NCBI GenBank assembly: GCA_021154515.1
Contig: JAJKIL010000048.1
Span: 1-8,338 of the forward strand
Reading direction: 5' to 3'
DNA from: Niastella sp.
Lineage (GTDB): Bacteria; Bacteroidota; Bacteroidia; Chitinophagales; Chitinophagaceae
Length of the DNA: 8,338 nt
The notes beneath the pieces are model-generated. The model was not told the DNA's origin and did not search any database. It worked only from the letters and a program-made list of their open reading frames with translations. Made by a program: the position numbers and the translations under genes. Position 1 is the first letter of the stretch. Each line of letters opens with the position of its first letter. This document shows positions 6,554 to 8,338 of this stretch, piece by piece.

Positions 6554-7423
6554 TCACTTTAGAAATACCAGAATCGCCGCTCCCCCTAATTCAATCTGAT
6601 CTCCGTTTTGTAATTCGTGAGAAACGCCCGGCACATTCAACGACTTCACTTTATCATCCGTAGTATAAATGCGGGTCTTGTTGCCATTCTCGGGCAATCC
6701 GCCTTTGTCGGGGAATAAGAAGAATTTATCGAGCTGGGGATTGTAAAGAATATAGGCATGATTACGGCTTACATGTAAGTTAACCATGCCGGTTTGGGCA
6801 TTGAATTGCGGATCGTCCTGCGCCCAGAACACGATATCGTTGGTATGAATTTTACCTGTTGAGAGTTTGGGATGTTTTGTTCTGCCTATATTGAATTTTA
6901 CTTGTTGTTTGGGATTTAATTCATACTCGGGAAATTCCGTTTGTCCTACCAGCACCTGCAGGCGGGCCACGGAATATTGTTGAAAAAGGTCCTGGCCGCG
7001 CCGGATCACTTCCAACCCCATAATGCCATGGGTGATGCAATAGTCAGGCAGTTTATCTGTCACCAGATGATGTTCAAAGAACCAGCCGCCTGCGAGTTGA
7101 ATGAAATTATTTACCAGCTTGCGTTCCAGGTGATCTTTCTGGAACATGCCGGGCATATCGTCGCACAATGCTACCTTCAGCGTTTCTTCCGATTCTTTAT
7201 TATTGCACAGGATGTATAACCGCAAACCGGCAATGGTATGTCCTTTTTCATCGATGTAGGGTTTTAATCCGTTTATGATGAATTTAATGATCTCTTCCCG
7301 CTTTGCTTTAGTGGCCGGTATAGACAATGCCGGTTGCGTATGGGTGCGAAGGGGTACTGCTTCACTATTTTCAGGCCCTACTGGTGTGGGGTTAGTAAGG
7401 AGCCTTTTAAAAAAGTTTTTCAT
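6554..7423 (-). CDS. FHA domain-containing protein with unrecognised N-terminal domain
   Basis: 289 aa, no signal peptide or membrane helix, so probably cytoplasmic. The C-terminal third is a forkhead-associated (phosphothreonine-binding) domain: FNIGR (177-181), SRNHAYI (219-225), NKT (248-250) at the place of the usual NGT, and LQNGDQIELGG (271-281). G180, R181, S219, R220 and H222 are the conserved pocket residues, so phosphopeptide binding is plausible. Residues 1-36 are a basic, proline-rich linker-like segment. Residues 38-165 form a separate alpha/beta region (LRLYILC 68-73, AGGWFFEHH 111-119, IMGLEVIRRGQ 134-144) that I do not recognise; it does not resemble the DUF3662 N-terminus of mycobacterial FhaA. 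The gene lies 40 bp downstream of a penicillin-binding protein gene on the same strand, probably one operon. By analogy with actinobacterial FHA/PBP/FtsW clusters it may link Ser/Thr phosphorylation to peptidoglycan synthesis; that is inference. Confidence 0.85.
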   Translation of the reverse strand: MKNFFKRLLTNPTPVGPENSEAVPLRTHTQPALSIPATKAKREEIIKFIINGLKPYIDEKGHTIAGLRLYILCNNKESEETLKVALCDDMPGMFQKDHLERKLVNNFIQLAGGWFFEHHLVTDKLPDYCITHGIMGLEVIRRGQDLFQQYSVARLQVLVGQTEFPEYELNPKQQVKFNIGRTKHPKLSTGKIHTNDIVFWAQDDPQFNAQTGMVNLHVSRNHAYILYNPQLDKFFLFPDKGGLPENGNKTRIYTTDDKVKSLNVPGVSHELQNGDQIELGGAAILVFLK

Positions 7424-7463
7424 TGCGGTTATTAATTAAGCATTGATTAATTGTAGTAGCAAC

Positions 7464-8338
7464 CTAAAACGACACGATATACCCTCTCTTCTCCAATACT
7501 TTGGCAATAGAATTAGCTACCAACACAGCATTGGAGCTACCCTTTCCACGCTCTATTCTTATACAGGTTACGGTGCGCGAGCGGTGATCGGGCGTGGGCG
7601 CAAAAAACACATACCACCCATCCGATTCTATCTCACCATTGATCACGCGTTCCGGCGTTCCTGATTTTCCGGCTACTACGATGTTCTTTATCTTTTGTTT
7701 TCCCGGCTGATTACTCTGATCGATCATATAGCGCGTTAGCGTACCTGCATAGGCGGTATCTTCGGCAATATCTACTCCTATGGCCATTGGCTGATTAACG
7801 CCTGCTTCTTTCAGCAAATACCGCGATGGCATCATCACGCCGTTATTGGCAATAGCGCCCGCCATCCTTGCCATAGAAGCTGGTGTGGACGTAAGTGAAC
7901 TTTGCCCCCAGGCCAGTCCTGAGAACGGACTGCGATACCGGTTCTTGGTGCCCATTAATTTGGGATTGTTATAGGCCCGGCGATCGTGGTTCATCACTTC
8001 CTTCCGCCAGTCGGCCAGGTCTTCGGCTTGTTTTACCTTGTTGGTAGAAGGCGCAAAATCATAGCCGCCCCGCTGATCGATGTTCATCCCCGTCGCCTGG
8101 TACAAGGCGGCCATCTGTTCTTCCAAACTGTTTTCATTGGCCATGCGAATAAAGAAGATGTTGCTCGAATTTACAATGGCCTCGTGCATATCCACATAAT
8201 TCACCTTGGGAATAAATGGCTCCTGTTCGGTTGGGTTATCGCGGAAGATCTCATTGCGGTAGATATCCCGGTATTTTACCTTAGTGGCATCCAGTCCCAA
8301 TTTGTTGAAGGCCGCCATACCCGTCAATATTTTTGCGG
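7464..8338 (-). CDS. Penicillin-binding transpeptidase (class B PBP), C-terminal part
   Basis: About 290 residues of a transpeptidase domain are visible; the 5' part lies beyond the window edge. At the edge the frame reads AKILTGMAAFNKLG, which fits the helix holding the SxxK active site: the Lys (8331-8333) is in view and the nucleophile Ser should lie just outside. The second motif SSN (8160-8168) is in IVNSSNIFF, and the third, KSGT (7656-7667), is in VVAGKSGTPER. GLAWGQSSLTSTP followed by MARMAGAIANNG is the usual segment between them in PBP2/FtsI-type class B enzymes. It cross-links peptide stems of peptidoglycan in the periplasm, normally anchored by an N-terminal membrane helix and paired with a RodA/FtsW glycosyltransferase; neither is visible here. 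Lys-Ser-Gly instead of Lys-Thr-Gly is an accepted variant. The FHA gene follows 40 bp downstream. Confidence 0.92.
   Translation of the reverse strand, partial: AKILTGMAAFNKLGLDATKVKYRDIYRNEIFRDNPTEQEPFIPKVNYVDMHEAIVNSSNIFFIRMANENSLEEQMAALYQATGMNIDQRGGYDFAPSTNKVKQAEDLADWRKEVMNHDRRAYNNPKLMGTKNRYRSPFSGLAWGQSSLTSTPASMARMAGAIANNGVMMPSRYLLKEAGVNQPMAIGVDIAEDTAYAGTLTRYMIDQSNQPGKQKIKNIVVAGKSGTPERVINGEIESDGWYVFFAPTPDHRSRTVTCIRIERGKGSSNAVLVANSIAKVLEKRGYIVSF

Noticed and set aside
7443..7664. 73-codon + frame antisense to the transpeptidase gene end
   Set aside because: It overlaps the conserved KSGT region of the transpeptidase and has no coding features of its own.

Overview
The window looks like a chromosomal segment of a Bacteroidota bacterium, most likely in or near the family Chitinophagaceae. 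This rests on the style of the proteins, the absence of Shine-Dalgarno sites before most genes, a TAnnTTTG-type promoter element upstream of the oxidoreductase gene, and AT-rich intergenic spacers around moderately GC-rich genes. It is inference; there is no rRNA or other taxonomic marker here.

Left part (1-3472): the last 51 codons of a probable periplasmic adaptor (membrane fusion protein) are followed by a complete CzcA/CusA-type RND heavy-metal efflux pump. The two make an operon that ends at a strong hairpin terminator. The spacer between them is filled by an unusual array of degenerate 8-bp units, forward copies followed by reverse-complement copies.

Middle (3473-6394): a 600-bp AT-rich non-coding stretch carries a 16-bp palindrome, a second terminator-like hairpin, a pair of ACAGCTGT palindromes and a promoter. 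It leads to a Gfo/Idh/MocA oxidoreductase whose active-site spacing resembles dihydrodiol dehydrogenase. Its 3' end overlaps by 14 bp a convergent gene for a stand-alone response-regulator receiver. After about 500 bp of AT-rich spacer comes a small NTF2/SnoaL-fold protein.

Right part (6395-8338): a second octamer array fills the gap between the SnoaL-like gene and a convergent gene for an FHA-domain protein with an unrecognised N-terminal domain. Just upstream of the FHA gene, on the same strand, is the C-terminal half of a class B penicillin-binding transpeptidase. The pair suggests cell-wall synthesis linked to phosphothreonine signalling, as is known for actinobacterial FHA/PBP clusters.

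The window holds two physiological modules (metal efflux; cell wall/FHA) and several single genes. The least explained signal is the pair of 8-bp-period arrays, which resemble each other and occur at two unrelated loci. I see no tRNA, rRNA, CRISPR, insertion sequence or phage gene.
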